A DNA stretch of 64,000 nt from assembly GCF_029893965.1 (NCBI RefSeq), contig NZ_JARXXP010000025.1:1-64000 (forward strand). The letters run 5' to 3'. The stretch is from Paenibacillus sp. PastM-3 (GTDB lineage Bacteria > Bacillota > Bacilli > Paenibacillales > Paenibacillaceae). Position 1 is the stretch's first letter. Each line of letters starts with the position of its first letter. The notes under the pieces were generated by a model. The model had not been told where the DNA came from. It saw only the letters and a list, made by a program, of their open reading frames with translations, and ran no database searches. The position numbers and the translations under genes were made by a program. Positions 26,926-36,270 of this stretch are shown here, in pieces.

Positions 26926-27780
26926 TTATTTAAAAGCCGGCAGAGCGATGTCTGCATAATTATCTTCCAGGAACTTCTTCACTTCCGGACCGCTGATCCG
27001 TTTCGCCAGCTTCTGGATGGCATCGGAGTCCTGATTGTCTTCACGCGCCACGAGCGTAATTGTAAATTCGGAATCCTCACGCTCGGTAATCAGCGCATCC
27101 TTCTTCGGGGTCAGGCCGAGCGGACTGGCATAAGCCGGGGTCATCGCTACCAGGTCGCCATCATCCATCATCCGGGCCAGCATCAGCAGATCGACTTCCT
27201 CGAACTTGAAGTTCTTCGGATTTTCGGTAATATCCGCCTGAGTTGCTGTGATCCCTACCCCATCCTTCAGCTTGATCAGACCGGCGTCGGCAAACATCTG
27301 CAGCGAACGTCCGATATTCGACGGGTCATTGGCCATTACCAGCTTCGCGCCTTCCGGAAGCTCTTCGATGGATTTGTACTTTTTGGAATAGCCGCCGTAG
27401 ATCGCATCATATACAGGCTGTACCGGAACGAGGTTCGAGCCCTTGCTCTCATTGAACTGCTTCATGTAAGGCACATGCTGGAAGAAGTTCGCGTCCACTT
27501 CCTTGTTCGCCAGCGCCTCGTTCGGCTGCACATTGTCGGACAATACGACGATCTCCATGTCTACCCCATCCTCCAGCAGCAAAGGTTTTACAATATCAAG
27601 AATGTCGGTCATTGGAGGAATCAGTGTCGCTACCTTGATTTTTACGGGTTCTGTACTTGCTGCTGTTGCGGCCGGCGCTTCCGTGGCTTCAGCGGCATTT
27701 TGAGCGTTGTTACTGTTGTTACCGCAGCCTGCAGCAATCAGGACGAACAGCATGAGCATCGCAATCATGGACTTTTTCAT
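26926..27780 (-). CDS. metQ: MetQ/NlpA-family substrate-binding lipoprotein
   Basis: 284-residue binding lipoprotein of the methionine uptake family: signal peptide with lipobox AAGC, then an NlpA domain with KVATLIPPMTDILDIVKP and the conserved FFQHVPYMKQFN region. It delivers methionine or a related compound to the MetI-MetN transporter. It is the third gene on the minus strand after metN and metI, with an 84-base gap after metI; MetQ-last order is common. The upstream ribosome site is weak. No SAM riboswitch was recognised before the operon. Confidence 0.88.
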   Translation of the reverse strand: MKKSMIAMLMLFVLIAAGCGNNSNNAQNAAEATEAPAATAASTEPVKIKVATLIPPMTDILDIVKPLLLEDGVDMEIVVLSDNVQPNEALANKEVDANFFQHVPYMKQFNESKGSNLVPVQPVYDAIYGGYSKKYKSIEELPEGAKLVMANDPSNIGRSLQMFADAGLIKLKDGVGITATQADITENPKNFKFEEVDLLMLARMMDDGDLVAMTPAYASPLGLTPKKDALITEREDSEFTITLVAREDNQDSDAIQKLAKRISGPEVKKFLEDNYADIALPAFK

Positions 27781-27864
27781 TGTTTTTCAATAACCCCCGG
27801 TGTTTATATTTTGGATTTCAAAATAGTACGTTAATACGCATTCCTTGTTCAGTCTTCCCTTTAA

Positions 27865-28527
27865 TCAGCGCTTATCCAGCATTCTTGCCACCGTGCTTCC
27901 GGTGAACTGGATCAGCTGCACAAGCACAATCATGACGACAATGGCGTAAGCCATCACTTCGTTCTCAAACCGCTGATACCCGTAACGGATGGCAAAATCG
28001 CCGACACCGCCGCCGCCAACCACACCCATCACCGTCGAAAACGAAATAAAGCTGATCGTGGAGGCCGTGAGTCCGAGCACCAGACCCGACCGCGCTTCGA
28101 CATAGAGGAACTTGAAAATCAGCTCCAGCTTCGATGCCCCCATGGACAAGGCTGCCTCAATCGTGCCTCTGGGAACCTCCAGCAGGGACTGCTCCACCAG
28201 ACGCGCATAATAGGCAATGGCGACCACGGACAGAGGCACCGTCGAGGCCAATGTTCCGATCGAGGTTCCAACCAGGAAGCGGGTCACCGGAATGAGCGCC
28301 ACCACCAGCAGCAGGAACGGAAAGGAGCGGACTACGTTAACGATGCTGTTCAGCGTCAGCGACAGGCTCCGGTTCTCATAAAGCTGTCCCTTCCGGCAAA
28401 AATACAGCACCGTGCCCAGCGGAAGCCCGACCAGCACGGCTGCCAGAATCGATATCCCGACCATGACAAAGGTTTCGCCGATCGACTGCCACATCAGATC
28501 CTGGTATTTCAGCATGCGTTCCCACAT
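27865..28527 (-). CDS. metI: MetI-type ABC permease
   Basis: 220-residue permease with five to six transmembrane segments and the EAA-type loop (VPRGTIEAALSMGASKLELI). It matches MetI of methionine importers. Its ATG overlaps the metN stop (TAATG), so the two are translationally coupled. The protein has the usual length and begins MWERMLKYQDLMWQSIGETF. Confidence 0.9.
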   Translation of the reverse strand: MWERMLKYQDLMWQSIGETFVMVGISILAAVLVGLPLGTVLYFCRKGQLYENRSLSLTLNSIVNVVRSFPFLLLVVALIPVTRFLVGTSIGTLASTVPLSVVAIAYYARLVEQSLLEVPRGTIEAALSMGASKLELIFKFLYVEARSGLVLGLTASTISFISFSTVMGVVGGGGVGDFAIRYGYQRFENEVMAYAIVVMIVLVQLIQFTGSTVARMLDKR

Positions 28528-29282
28528 TATCGCCCACCTGCCTTGCCGGTAATCTGCTCGCGGTAGGAGCCGGTATGCCCAGAAGGCGGAAGGAACCCGT
28601 TCTCCTCGCGGGAGAAGGCATCCACGATCCTTCCGTCCTCCATAACGGAGACCTCACTGCAGATGCTGCGCACCACATCCAGCTCATGGGTCACGATCAC
28701 GATCGTTACGCCGAGCACGGAGTTAATATGCTTCAGCACGCTGAGGATATCCGCCGTAGTCACCGGATCCAGCGCAGAGGTCGGCTCATCGCACAGCAGC
28801 AGCTGCGGGCTGTTCGCCAGGGCGCGGGCAATCGCTACCCGCTGCCGTTGCCCGCCGCTGAGCCGGGCCGGATACTGCTCTGCTTTGTCGGTCAGGCCGA
28901 CAAAATCGAGCACCTCGGCGACCCGCTTCCTGCGTTCTCCCTTCGGTACACGGGCCAGCTCGAGCGGAATCTCCACATTGCGGCTGACAGTAGCATTGGC
29001 GACAAGGTTAAAATGCTGAAAGATCATCCCGATCTTCTGCCGCTCCCGGCGCAGCTCTTTCTCTGTTAATGCTGTCAGCTCCTTGCCGCCTGCCGTTACA
29101 GTGCCTTTGTCAGGACGCTCCAGCAGATTCATCAGGCGCAGCAGCGTCGACTTGCCGGCTCCGCTGGCCCCGATGATACCGTGGATTGAAGCCGGTTTTA
29201 CTGTAAGCGATACATCCCGGACCGCGTGGTGACTGCCTTCCTTCAGTTCGAAGCTCTTACTTACTCCGCTCAGCGCTAAAAT
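28527..29282 (-). CDS. metN: MetN-type ATP-binding protein, short form, with probable ATT start
   Basis: ATPase of the methionine importer. Read back from the conserved core, the frame continues upstream of the first ATG (29132) through Walker A (GASGAGKST) and the usual N-terminal strand (LSGVSKSFELKEGSHHAV), so that ATG cannot be the start. No ATG, GTG or TTG occurs in this frame; an ATT codon at 29280-29282, six bases after AGGGGCGG, aligns with the normal MetN start and gives 251 residues. Signature LSGGQRQR and Walker B LLLCDEPTSALDP are intact. It lacks the C-terminal NIL/ACT domain of about 90 residues that senses methionine in full-length MetN. ATT initiation is inferred. Confidence 0.8.
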   Translation of the reverse strand: MLALSGVSKSFELKEGSHHAVRDVSLTVKPASIHGIIGASGAGKSTLLRLMNLLERPDKGTVTAGGKELTALTEKELRRERQKIGMIFQHFNLVANATVSRNVEIPLELARVPKGERRKRVAEVLDFVGLTDKAEQYPARLSGGQRQRVAIARALANSPQLLLCDEPTSALDPVTTADILSVLKHINSVLGVTIVIVTHELDVVRSICSEVSVMEDGRIVDAFSREENGFLPPSGHTGSYREQITGKAGGR

Positions 29283-29657
29283 CGTATTCCGCCCCTCTCC
29301 GGACCTGCTGATAATAAAGCTTGTTCCCCCATAAAGTGTACTACAACTATTTTAAAACTGTTTTATTAAAAATCTCTTTAAATAATAAGGCATAACCTTC
29401 ACTGTGTCATCATTTATTTTTAAAATGATATATCAGACCTATGGAAGGATTCCCTTCCTCTAAGGATGCGCGGCTGGAGTTAAAATTATCCTGCTGCTGT
29501 ATAAGCTAAACGGAGACATAAAATAAGGGGGGTGGGCGGAAATTCCCTGGTTCTATCTAACATATCCAACTGGCCGTTCAAGCAGTGTTCATGATTGAGC
29601 TACATTAGCAGGCCTTATTCCAGTTATAGTTGAGTTAAAGTCAGGAGGATCAGTAAC
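29283..29657. other. Intergenic region upstream of metN
   Basis: About 375 AT-rich bases between divergent genes. A small hairpin (GGAAGG-n4-CCTTCC) lies at about 29442-29457. I looked for S-box (SAM riboswitch) and T-box hallmarks on the minus strand and saw none. It should hold promoters for metN and for the small gene at 29658, but I cannot place them with confidence. Confidence 0.5.
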
Positions 29658-30059
29658 ATGAATAAAAATATTATTAAAGCAGTAATTATTTTAGTTATAG
29701 GGGTAGTTATAATCGGAGGAATAACAGTATACAGCCTGCCAAAAAATGAAATCAATCGCTACATAACCGAATTTCAATCAAAGAAAAGTAATTTGAAAAT
29801 GTATCCTGATAACATAGCTGATTTTCTAAATTTTCAAGAGCAAAATGGTTTACCCGCTCCCTTAGTTAAGCAAAAAGTCATTAACCGTTCTTTAAATAAG
29901 GTGGAAATTTTAACGGGCTTTGAAGTAATGACTTACAATTCCAATAATGAGCTTGCACATGTGTATTCTGGTGAACTATTATTTTTACTCCATTGTGATA
30001 AATTGAATTGGAACATCAATACCGTTGAGGTTATTCATGAGATGCAAGAAAGGAGGTAA
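29658..30059 (+). CDS. Hypothetical single-pass membrane protein, AT-rich
   Basis: 133 residues with no family I recognise. Residues about 7-27 form one hydrophobic segment (signal anchor); the rest is a soluble outside domain with alpha/beta character and three tryptophan/tyrosine-rich strands near the end. AGGAGG lies about nine bases before the ATG, so translation is likely. The gene is markedly more AT-rich than its neighbours, which suggests recent acquisition or relaxed selection. It is flanked by hairpins and has no operon partner. Confidence 0.6.
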   Translation: MNKNIIKAVIILVIGVVIIGGITVYSLPKNEINRYITEFQSKKSNLKMYPDNIADFLNFQEQNGLPAPLVKQKVINRSLNKVEILTGFEVMTYNSNNELAHVYSGELLFLLHCDKLNWNINTVEVIHEMQERR

Positions 30060-30080
30060 TGGTATATTTGCAAGAAAAAG

Positions 30081-30115
30081 ATAAGAGGCCAAGCCAACAA
30101 GGCGTGGTCTCTTAT
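30081..30115 (+). terminator. Hairpin after the hypothetical gene
   Basis: ATAAGAGGCCAAGCC pairs with GGCGTGGTCTCTTAT with two imperfect positions and a five-base loop. The T-run is poor, so termination may be partial. Confidence 0.5.
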
Positions 30116-30179
30116 GTCATGGAAGGGGACTTATTGACTACTCCATTTAGATTGCAGTCCGGAAGCACGGCTACTTACT

Positions 30180-30220
30180 AAAAACCAACTGTCCCCCTGT
30201 AAAGGGAGACAGCTGGTTTA
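30180..30220 (-). terminator. Terminator after the GH10 xylanase gene
   Basis: On the minus strand AACCAGCTGTCTCCC and GGGGGACAGTTGGTT form a 15-bp stem followed by TTTTT. Confidence 0.8.
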
Positions 30221-30290
30221 AGAGACATTTCTATAATCAGTTCAAAATTAGCCGCACTTCCCGTTCCCGTTCTGTACGCCATTTAATCCC

Positions 30291-31301
30291 TCAGCCGCTG
30301 AGTGCAGCAAGCCGCTCGAACGCAGGCTTTGGCCTGTGCTGTTCATCGAACAGGAACGGCCAGTTTTTTCGTCCGCGGACAGGGAAATTGTCCAGCCACG
30401 TGTAGTCGTCCGCCGCCCCCCAAAAGGTGACGGACGAAATGACCTGCCGGTATTCCCGGAGCAGCCGGAATACCGCGTCGTACCGCTCCGCCTGGAGCTC
30501 AAGCAGCTCCGGCGGCGGACTTGCCAGGTCCGTCCGCTTATCGTCGAAGCGGAACAGGGACAGGTCCAGCTCGGTAAGCTGCAGCTGCAGCCCGAGCGAA
30601 GCGTACTTCTCGATCGCTGCCCGGATGTCATCCAGTCCGGGATCGTACAGGTTCCAGTGTGCCTGCAGGCCGACGCCATGGATCGGCACTCCCTGATCCA
30701 GCAGTGACTTCATTAGGGTGTAGATTTTGTCGCGCTTCTGCGGATGACTTTCATTGTAATCATTGTAGAACAGCAAGGCCTGCGGATCAGCTTCGTGAGC
30801 ATATTCGAACGCTCGCGCAATGAACTCAGGCCCGGCTATCTCCAGCCATTTGGACGACCGCAACAGCTCCTGGCCTTCATCGGCAATCACCTCATTGACT
30901 ACATCCCAGGCATAAATCTGTCCCCGGTAACGTCCGACAACTGTATCGATATGAGACTTCAGGCGTGACAGCAGAAGCTCCTTGCTTACCGCCGTCCCCG
31001 CTCCGTCCGTAAACAGCCAATCGCTCGTCTGGTTATGCCACACCAGGGTATGACCGCGCATCGCCAGCCCGTGCTTCCGGGCAAAAGCCGCCAGCTCGTC
31101 CGCATGATCAAAGGTGTATACCTCCTCCTGCGGATGCACACTCTCAAACTTCATTTCATTCTCGGCAGTGATACTGTTGAAATGATACGCCAGCAGCTGC
31201 TCCTGGGAACGGATCGTCAGCGGGTTTACCGCTGCGCCGATTTTGAAATCATCAGTAAATATGCCCTTTAACGAAGGCCCGCTAAAGCCCTTATCTCCCA
31301 T
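30291..31301 (-). CDS. Intracellular GH10 endo-1,4-beta-xylanase
   Basis: Glycoside hydrolase family 10 enzyme, 336 residues from the ATG at 31301 (GGGAGG nine bases upstream). It has no signal peptide and no carbohydrate-binding module, so it acts on imported xylo- or aldouronate oligosaccharides in the cytoplasm. The acid/base Glu is in WDVVNEVI and the nucleophile Glu in LQLTELDLSL; HTLVWHNQT and HFNSITAENEMKFE are also family-typical. It lies 77 bases behind the GH43 gene. The pairing matches the xynA2-xynB part of the aldouronate utilisation cluster described in Paenibacillus, but no GH67 alpha-glucuronidase (aguA) is present. Confidence 0.93.
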   Translation of the reverse strand: MGDKGFSGPSLKGIFTDDFKIGAAVNPLTIRSQEQLLAYHFNSITAENEMKFESVHPQEEVYTFDHADELAAFARKHGLAMRGHTLVWHNQTSDWLFTDGAGTAVSKELLLSRLKSHIDTVVGRYRGQIYAWDVVNEVIADEGQELLRSSKWLEIAGPEFIARAFEYAHEADPQALLFYNDYNESHPQKRDKIYTLMKSLLDQGVPIHGVGLQAHWNLYDPGLDDIRAAIEKYASLGLQLQLTELDLSLFRFDDKRTDLASPPPELLELQAERYDAVFRLLREYRQVISSVTFWGAADDYTWLDNFPVRGRKNWPFLFDEQHRPKPAFERLAALSG

Positions 31302-31378
31302 CCTAATAGCCTCCCACAAAAAAGTTTACTCTAATACCGTCAGCCCTTACTTCCATGCAGATACGGGACACCAGCCGC

Positions 31379-32971
31379 TCAAGCCCTCCACTCAAACCAG
31401 TCAAAATAAGCAAATCCCGGCAGCTCCCGCCTGTTGCCTGCAGCATACATGCCAACCACTACTCCGGTAAAAGCATTTCCTTCTGCCGCCTGCGGCGACA
31501 GCTCATAAGCCGGGCCTGCAGCCAGTCTGGTCCACGTCTCACCGTCCATGGAATACAGCAGACAGTACTCTTGGTAATCCGCAGCAATTTTCAGAAAAAC
31601 TCTGCCAGCGGACCCGCTGACCGGAACCTCCGCCGCCAGCCGGGACTGGCCCTGCACCGTCAGACGCGCAAACACCAGAGGACGGACGGCCCTACGGATC
31701 ATCCCCACCTCATAATGGGCCCGCTCATTCATTCTGACGCACAATCCGGCTTCCGCACCGTCCTCCTGAGCTTCCAGCTCAAGCAGCGTGCTCCACTCAG
31801 CGGCAATATGCTGCTGCCTGCGGCCGATGAAGGCCGTCTGTCCGGTATCACTGAGTCCGGCCGGCTGGCCCTTCAGCGCCAGCCAGCCCGGACGCTCCTC
31901 CAGCGACCAGCTGTGTTCAGCCGGATTCCGCAGGAAGACCAGATCATACGGAAGCACATTGTGGTCAAATTCATACCGGCCGCTGTAGTCTCCGGTTTCC
32001 CTCACAGCTCCCTTCGTGCTGCTATCAGAATGTTCAGATTCCTTTTCTGAGCCGCAACAAGACCGCTCCACACTCATCTCCAGTCCCACGGTACCGTCAT
32101 TGTTGTCAATCATCGGCCAGCCGTCCTCACTCCAGCTCACCGGAGCGAGATACGTCTCACGGCCAAGTACCCCGTAGCCGTCTTCGCCAAGACGTACACC
32201 AAGAAAGACCGCCCACCATCCACCGTCCGGACCTTCGATCAGATCGGCATGGCCCAGATACTGGATCGGATGCTCTATGCCCCTGTGGGTCAGAATCGGC
32301 TCAGCCAGCTGCTCAAAAGGACCATACGGCGAGTGGCTGCGCCCGATGATCTCGCGGTGCTCCTTGGCCGTGCCGCCGGAGGCCGCCATGATATAGTACA
32401 TCCCGTTAATCTTGTACAAATGCGGGCCTTCCAGCCACGGCCCGCCGTCACCGGTCCAGATCACCACGGGTTCAGTCAGCGCAGTCCCGGTGGCAATGTC
32501 AATTTCATACTGGATGATATGAGAATCATAGCCTGCCCCCTGCTGGGCGGTCACATAGACCTTTCCGTCTTCATCGAACAGAAGCGATGGATCAATACCG
32601 CCGAACGGCACTGAGACCGGATCAGACCAAGGCCCTGCCGGATCAGCGGCAGTCACGTAGAAATTGCCCCGTCCCTGCACATCCGTTGTAATCATATAGA
32701 ACACCCCGGCATGATAACGGATCGTCGGTGCATAAATCCCGTCAGAGCTGCGGCAATTACGGATGTCGAGCTGGCTGATCCGGTCCAGCACATGGCCGAT
32801 TTGTTTCCAGTGAATCAGGTCGCGGCTGTGAAACAGCGGAACGCCGGGGAAATATTCAAAGGTGCTGCAAACCAGATAATAGTCCTCACCCGCCCTAGTA
32901 ATGCTCGGATCAGGATAAAAACCCGGCAGCACCGGGTTCGTGTACTGTATGAATGATCGTTTCATATCCAT
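31379..32971 (-). CDS. GH43 beta-xylosidase/arabinofuranosidase
   Basis: 530-residue glycoside hydrolase family 43 enzyme: five-bladed propeller with the catalytic base Asp in GFYPDPSI, the pKa-modulating Asp in GGIDPSLLFD and the acid Glu in WLEGPHLYK, followed by a beta-sandwich domain from about residue 330. It removes terminal xylose or arabinose from oligosaccharides. No signal peptide. The linker around residues 300-330 is Ser/Glu-rich. The ATG at 32971 follows AGAGAGG. It is the first gene of a two-gene unit with the GH10 xylanase, downstream of a decayed insertion sequence that separates it from the importer genes. Confidence 0.92.
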   Translation of the reverse strand: MDMKRSFIQYTNPVLPGFYPDPSITRAGEDYYLVCSTFEYFPGVPLFHSRDLIHWKQIGHVLDRISQLDIRNCRSSDGIYAPTIRYHAGVFYMITTDVQGRGNFYVTAADPAGPWSDPVSVPFGGIDPSLLFDEDGKVYVTAQQGAGYDSHIIQYEIDIATGTALTEPVVIWTGDGGPWLEGPHLYKINGMYYIMAASGGTAKEHREIIGRSHSPYGPFEQLAEPILTHRGIEHPIQYLGHADLIEGPDGGWWAVFLGVRLGEDGYGVLGRETYLAPVSWSEDGWPMIDNNDGTVGLEMSVERSCCGSEKESEHSDSSTKGAVRETGDYSGRYEFDHNVLPYDLVFLRNPAEHSWSLEERPGWLALKGQPAGLSDTGQTAFIGRRQQHIAAEWSTLLELEAQEDGAEAGLCVRMNERAHYEVGMIRRAVRPLVFARLTVQGQSRLAAEVPVSGSAGRVFLKIAADYQEYCLLYSMDGETWTRLAAGPAYELSPQAAEGNAFTGVVVGMYAAGNRRELPGFAYFDWFEWRA

Positions 32972-33039
32972 GCAGACAACCTCTCTTTAATTCGTTAAAG
33001 ATACCTAATTTACCGAAAGTATGAGTCTCAGCAACTAAA

Positions 33040-34009
33040 TAGAACGCGATTAAGAAACTAACAAACCTTTGAGGACATTGGTGAGTTACTTAGTCGTGCG
33101 CGCCAAACGATCAGTATTTATTGGCAAGCCTCCCAGACCCAAGGACTCAAAGGTTTAGAAATGGATCATTCTCCCGGACAGCCGACAAAACTTACGGAAG
33201 AACAACGTTATCAGTTAGCCGCGATGCTGGAGCAGCATTCACCAGTCGATGTGGGTTTCGAGGCTCGTTATACCTGGACACTACCACTGGTTGCGGAATG
33301 GATCAAACGGGAATATGGTGTCACCATGAGCGTACGTGGAATTAGCGCAATGCTAAAACGGATGAATTTTAGCTTTACCAAAGCCACATACACGCTCGCC
33401 AATGCCAACGAGGAAGCTCAGGCTTACTTCAGAAAGCACACATTCGCTCAGCTCAAGAAACAGATTGAAGCTGAACAAATCGACCATCTGCTATTTGAAG
33501 ATGAGTCTATGATTCGCTCGTATCAAGCCCTTCAGTACAATTGGTTTCCTCGCGGCAAACAACGCAAAGTACCAACGTACGGTAGACATGAAGGAGCCAA
33601 ATTATTTGGTGCCATTAACTATGAAACCGGTCAAGTTCATCACCGAGAAGAAGAAAAAGCGGACACTGCCGCCTTTATTCTGTTCTTACAGGATCTTCTC
33701 TCTGCTTATCCCAATGGAAAAATGGCTTTGATTTTGGACAACAGTCGGATTCATCACGCTACCGAGTTACAGTTGTTTCTAAAGGAGCATCCGCGTCTGC
33801 AGCTTGTTTTTCTACCACCGTATAGCCCAAACCTTAACCCCGTTGAAGGACTTTGCTATGGCTCAAAGCTGACGTAGTGAACAACATCTTTTTTGAAAAA
33901 TTCTATAAGATTAGACTTCATATGAGTCAATTTATGAAGCGGATTAACAACCATCCAATAGAAACGATAGATCGTCTCCTCGTCAGGTTATAAGCTTAAT
34001 TGCGTTCTA
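33040..34009 (+). mobile_element. Degenerate IS630-type insertion sequence
   Basis: Terminal inverted repeats TAGAACGCGATTAAG (33040-33054) and CTTAATTGCGTTCTA (33995-34009) match in 14 of 15 positions and start and end with TA, as expected for IS630-type insertion into a TA dinucleotide. The element is about 970 bp, shorter than usual, because the first part of the transposase gene is missing: only a few bases separate the left end from the middle of its helix-turn-helix. It sits between the xylan hydrolase genes and the importer genes. Confidence 0.85.
33062..33993 (+). pseudogene. IS630-family transposase, truncated and frameshifted
   Basis: The remnant encodes the end of an N-terminal helix-turn-helix (TFEDIGELLSRARQTISIYW) in frame from 33062, then a DDE superfamily domain with LLFEDESM, LILDNSRIHHA and YSPNLNPVEG. 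After NPVEGL the reading frame breaks: restoring one G near 33852 gives LWLWLKADVVNN and a continuous C-terminus to a TAA at 33991-33993. The catalytic aspartates and glutamate are retained up to the break, so decay is recent, but the missing N-terminus and the frameshift make an active protein unlikely. Confidence 0.88.
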
Positions 34010-34012
34010 TAT

Positions 34013-34083
34013 AGTTGGATTTTCGCCACTTAATTTCATCACATATCATCATTTCTAACCTTTAGTTGGAAAATCGCCACTTA
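34013..34083. repeat. Dispersed AGTTGG...CGCCACTTA intergenic repeat
   Basis: AGTTGGATTTTCGCCACTTA at 34013-34032 and AGTTGGAAAATCGCCACTTA at 34064-34083 are direct copies. Inverted or diverged copies follow at about 34121-34138 and 34180-34197, and four more lie at 54744-54927. The same core therefore occurs in two intergenic regions 20 kb apart. Confidence 0.75.
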
Positions 34084-34300
34084 TTTCAGCCGCTTACCCC
34101 TTATAGAGACGATAACAGCAAATCTAAGTGGCATTTTTCCCACTAATGTTCTCTTTCCTGCGTTTAGCCCGAAAATAGATGGCGGATTTCCACTTAGCTT
34201 GATCAGCCAGCTCTTGAAGATTAGGGTTAGACATGACTCAGGAGTAAATCGTGAATTCCAGACGGCTCCGTCTCTGCCTCTCCCCCTGCGTCTGTTCCCC

Positions 34301-35263
34301 CTACTCCTTAACACTTCCCACATTCAGACCAACCACAAAATACTTCTGCATAAACGGATACACAAGCAGGATCGGTACCGAGGCGACTACTGTAATTGCA
34401 GCCCGGATCGACAGCGGTGTCACCAGTGCCCGTGCTGAGTTCTGGTCCATCCCTACCCCGGCGGCAACGTTCGGGTTGCTGTTGGAGTTCATCGTTGAGG
34501 ATAGCAGCTTCATCAGCTCATACTGCAGTGTACTCAGGTGCTGCCGGGAGGAGGTGTAGATAAAGGCATCGAACCAGGAGTTCCAGGCACCCACCGCCAC
34601 AAACAGCGCTATCGTTGCAAGCACCGGTTTACACAGCGGGAATACAACCCGCATAAAGATTTTGAAGTCTCCGGCTCCGTCAATTCTCGCCGACTCCATC
34701 AGGCTTTCAGGAATGGTACCGATATAAGTCCGGATAACAATCATATTAAAGGCGCTGATCATCGACGGAAAAATATAAACCCAGAAGCTGTTAATCAGGT
34801 TCAGATCCTTGATCAGAAAATAGCTCGGGATCAGACCGGCGCTGAAATACATCGTCAGTACGAAGATCACCGTGATCGGCTGGCGGAAGACATATTCCCG
34901 CCGGCTCAGCGTGTAGGCCAGCATCGTCGTCAGAAAGATATTCAGTATTGTCGACAGCACCGTCCGCGCTACCGAGACCAGAAAAGCATCATAAATCGTG
35001 CCGGAGGCAAAGATCGCCTTGTAATTCTGGACGGTCCACTCCCGCGGCCATAAGTAAATGCCGCCGCGGATCGTGTCATTCCCCGCGTTAAACGAAACGG
35101 CAATCGTATTCAGGAACGGATATAGGGTGACAACTACAAGGCAAATCATAAACAACGTATTAAAGGTGGTGAACAGCACGGGCTCCAGCTTTCCTTTGCC
35201 GATGCTTCTTCTCACCGTCATGCCTGTTCTCTGCCCAGGGCTAATCTGCCGGTTATCCATCAT
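34301..35263 (-). CDS. ABC oligosaccharide permease, YtcP/LplC type
   Basis: 320-residue CUT1-family permease with six transmembrane segments after a 30-residue cytoplasmic N-terminus. The EAA loop reads ESARIDGAGDFKIFMRVVFPL, quoted in part. It is the last gene of the importer operon; its ATG directly follows the LplB-type stop. With the LplA-type binding protein and YesM/YesN regulators it fits the aldouronate/xylo-oligosaccharide importer described in Paenibacillus. As in the Ugp-like system no ATPase is encoded here. Confidence 0.88.
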   Translation of the reverse strand: MMDNRQISPGQRTGMTVRRSIGKGKLEPVLFTTFNTLFMICLVVVTLYPFLNTIAVSFNAGNDTIRGGIYLWPREWTVQNYKAIFASGTIYDAFLVSVARTVLSTILNIFLTTMLAYTLSRREYVFRQPITVIFVLTMYFSAGLIPSYFLIKDLNLINSFWVYIFPSMISAFNMIVIRTYIGTIPESLMESARIDGAGDFKIFMRVVFPLCKPVLATIALFVAVGAWNSWFDAFIYTSSRQHLSTLQYELMKLLSSTMNSNSNPNVAAGVGMDQNSARALVTPLSIRAAITVVASVPILLVYPFMQKYFVVGLNVGSVKE

Positions 35264-36238
35264 TTATAACAACCTCTCTTCCCCAAGCCGCTTGGAAATG
35301 CCGTTCGCCATAAGCAGCAGTGTTACGCTGACAACCGTTTTGAAGATACCACCCGCGGTTGCGAGGGAATAGTTGCCTTGCGCCAGCCCGTATTTTAGTA
35401 CAAAAATATCAATGGTTTCCGCCCAGTCGACGACAAGCCCGTTACCCAGCAGGTACTGTACCTCAAAACCTGCCTCCAGCACATGCCCGATCGACATAAT
35501 CATTAGAATGACAATGGTTGCCTTGATGCCAGGCAGCGTGACAAACTGCATTTTTTTGTAACGGCTCGCCCCGTCGATTTCCGCAGCCTCATACAGCGCC
35601 GGGTCGATCGATGCAATAGCTGCCAGATAAATAATCGTATTCCAGCCGACTTCCTTCCACACATGCGAGGCGCCGACAATGCCCCAGAAATACTTGCCTT
35701 CACTGAGCCACAGAATGGGCTCTTTAATCAGATGCAGCTTCATCAATACAATATTGATAATCCCGTCATTGATCGACAGCGAGGTCGCCACAATGCCGGT
35801 AACGATAATCCAGGACAGGAAATGCGGCAAATAGGAAATGGTCTGGACCGTTCTTTTCCACAGCACATTTTTGATTTCATTCAGCAGCAGCGCCAGCACA
35901 ATCGCCGTTACAAATCCGAGCACCAGGTTAATGATCCCCATGGACAAGGTATTGCGCAGGACACGCAGGAAATTGTCGTCGGTAAACAAAAATTTGAATT
36001 GCTTGAAGCCCACCCATTCCTGTTCACTGAAGGACTTGGCAGGCCGGTAATTCTGGAAAGCCATAGTCCAGCCCCAGACGGGCACATAGGCAAAAAGAAT
36101 AATGTAGAGCATTAAAGGTACTGACATCCAAATCAGCTGATTCTGGCTTTTGATCAGCGACCAGGTAACCGGCCGCTTCTTCTTTTTACGGCGGTTGGAA
36201 TGCCGGACGGCTATTTCTGTTTCTAAGGTCTCAGCCAT
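35264..36238 (-). CDS. ABC oligosaccharide permease, LplB type
   Basis: 324-residue permease with six transmembrane segments and EAA loop EAAEIDGASRYKKMQFVTLPG. The basic N-terminus NRRKKKKRP is typical for this subfamily. It works with the YtcP-type permease immediately downstream. An 85-base gap with a strong hairpin separates it from the binding-protein gene upstream. Confidence 0.88.
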   Translation of the reverse strand: MAETLETEIAVRHSNRRKKKKRPVTWSLIKSQNQLIWMSVPLMLYIILFAYVPVWGWTMAFQNYRPAKSFSEQEWVGFKQFKFLFTDDNFLRVLRNTLSMGIINLVLGFVTAIVLALLLNEIKNVLWKRTVQTISYLPHFLSWIIVTGIVATSLSINDGIINIVLMKLHLIKEPILWLSEGKYFWGIVGASHVWKEVGWNTIIYLAAIASIDPALYEAAEIDGASRYKKMQFVTLPGIKATIVILMIMSIGHVLEAGFEVQYLLGNGLVVDWAETIDIFVLKYGLAQGNYSLATAGGIFKTVVSVTLLLMANGISKRLGEERLL

Positions 36239-36270
36239 AGTAATTGTCTCCCCGCTCCATCGTTTATTGG

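Noticed and set aside
29283..29657. SAM riboswitch or T-box upstream of metN
   Set aside because: The conserved core sequences of S-box and T-box leaders are not visible on the minus strand.
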